Shown in pieces: positions 63,459-64,000 of a stretch of DNA of 64,000 nucleotides; within the stretch, counting starts at the first letter, position 1, and each line of letters begins with the position of its first letter. A program made the position numbers and the translations under genes. Source of the stretch: Ascaris suum (taxonomy: Eukaryota > Nematoda > Chromadorea > Rhabditida > Ascarididae); NCBI GenBank assembly GCA_013433145.1, contig CM024173.1, forward strand, positions 2,575,101 to 2,639,100. Reading direction: 5' to 3'. Below the pieces are notes generated by a model. The model was not told where the DNA came from and did no database searches. It worked only from the letters and a program-made list of their open reading frames with translations.

Positions 63459-63824
63459 ATGGTCGGGGATACGGTGTGCTATACGCTTATGTGCCCACTT
63501 TTTCTAAAGAGTATCCACTGCACAAAGGAGCGGTGGGGTCCGGCCGTTCAATTCCTATCAATCTCCGTAGATGGCAGACAGATGGGGGATCGGGAGGTCG
63601 TGCCCACATTGCAACTAGAATTGAAGAAACCTTCTTTGGGGAATCTACCGTTTGAAATTTTTAGCGATCTTTATTTGTATTTAAACGTTCTTCCCGGAGT
63701 GGGGAAGTACGCAAAAATTATGCGAACACAAGCAAAAAATAGCTCAGCAAGCAATGGGAAACATGCAAAGATGTCGGCAAAGCTACGTTCCGAGCGAGTC
63801 GATGTCACACACTTCGGGCTCTAA
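63459..63824 (+). CDS. 121-codon ORF near the right edge, doubtful
   Basis: ATG frame ending in TAA, with F-L-S-I-S-V-D-G-R-Q-M-G-D-R-E-V and N-L-P-F-E-I-F-S-D-L-Y-L. No domain recognised. Its last third overlaps two other open plus frames, one of which ends in a splice donor, so only part of it, if any, is real. Confidence 0.25.
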   Translation: MVGDTVCYTLMCPLFLKSIHCTKERWGPAVQFLSISVDGRQMGDREVVPTLQLELKKPSLGNLPFEIFSDLYLYLNVLPGVGKYAKIMRTQAKNSSASNGKHAKMSAKLRSERVDVTHFGL

Positions 63825-63894
63825 AATCGAAGACTACTGGTAGTGCAAAAGTTAAAGCGATTAAACGGCAATTTGAAAGTGAAGAAGCAAATAG
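63748..63894 (+). CDS. Candidate exon at the right edge
   Basis: 147 bp from ATAGCTCAG to AATAG|GTAAAT, phase 2 to 2. Encodes K-Q-W-E-T-C-K-D-V-G-K-A-T-F-R-A-S-R-C then a lysine-rich stretch ending K-R-Q-F-E-S-E-E-A-N-R. It stays open beyond the stops of both competing frames and ends in a consensus donor. A competing frame ends S-K-I-E-D-Y-W at TAG 63832. The gene, if real, continues beyond the window. Confidence 0.35.
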
Positions 63895-64000
63895 GTAAAT
63901 GTTATCGAGAGAAAGCAGATTCGAGGCTCCAATAACATGGAAACTATGTGGAATGTCACTTTTGATCACAAAATTCTTTAGTGAGCTAAAAGTAGCGCCA

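Overview
The window looks like nuclear DNA of an invertebrate, most likely a nematode. It is strongly AT-rich and gene-sparse. Coding sequence is cut into short exons. Introns mostly begin GT and end in the worm-type TTTCAG / TTGCAG / TATAG, and one GC-AG junction is implied by reading phase. Long TA/AT microsatellites and many poly-G/poly-C tracts are scattered through it. There are no operons, ribosome binding sites, tRNA or rRNA genes that I could support. No long uninterrupted reading frame is a gene by itself: the real genes appear only when short segments are joined through splice sites with matching phase.

Three plus-strand loci carry the recognisable content. (1) 9,697-22,086: a rhodopsin-type seven-transmembrane receptor in eight phase-consistent exons (356 residues as modelled). 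It shows N-L-A-V-V-D in TM2, D-R-Y after TM3, prolines in TM5 and TM6, N-P-L-V-D in TM7 and a basic C-terminal tail. Its introns run to 4.4 kb. A same-strand cysteine-containing exon pair (16,685-16,989) lies in intron 2. (2) 31,150-32,917: a chain of short coding segments with matching phases and small introns, encoding an alpha-helical protein I do not recognise. It may be a live gene or a decaying one. (3) 52,979-60,201: a BED zinc-finger protein in eight exons (441 residues as modelled), with a block resembling the N-terminal part of hAT transposases but no room for a full DDE catalytic domain. This looks like a domesticated, transposase-derived DNA-binding protein.

Weaker coding signals are a PTB-like exon at 52,077-52,234, candidate exons at 61,408-63,894 running off towards the right edge, possible receptor remnants at 25.26-25.51 kb and 46.3-46.4 kb, and a stop-interrupted reading frame at 8.3-8.7 kb. 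Between 28 and 44 kb there is a series of GC-rich islands of a few hundred bases. Several frames and both strands are open in them, so they cannot be assigned to genes by reading alone; they could be promoters, enhancers or exons.

The rest is AT-rich intergenic or intronic DNA. It contains a 220-bp near-identical direct duplication (46.5 and 47.5 kb), several minisatellites (20-bp unit x4 at 32.4 kb, about 21-bp unit at 38.8 kb, about 53-bp at 50.1 kb, about 57-bp degenerate units at 28.3 kb) and at least fourteen G or C homopolymers of 10-24 nt.
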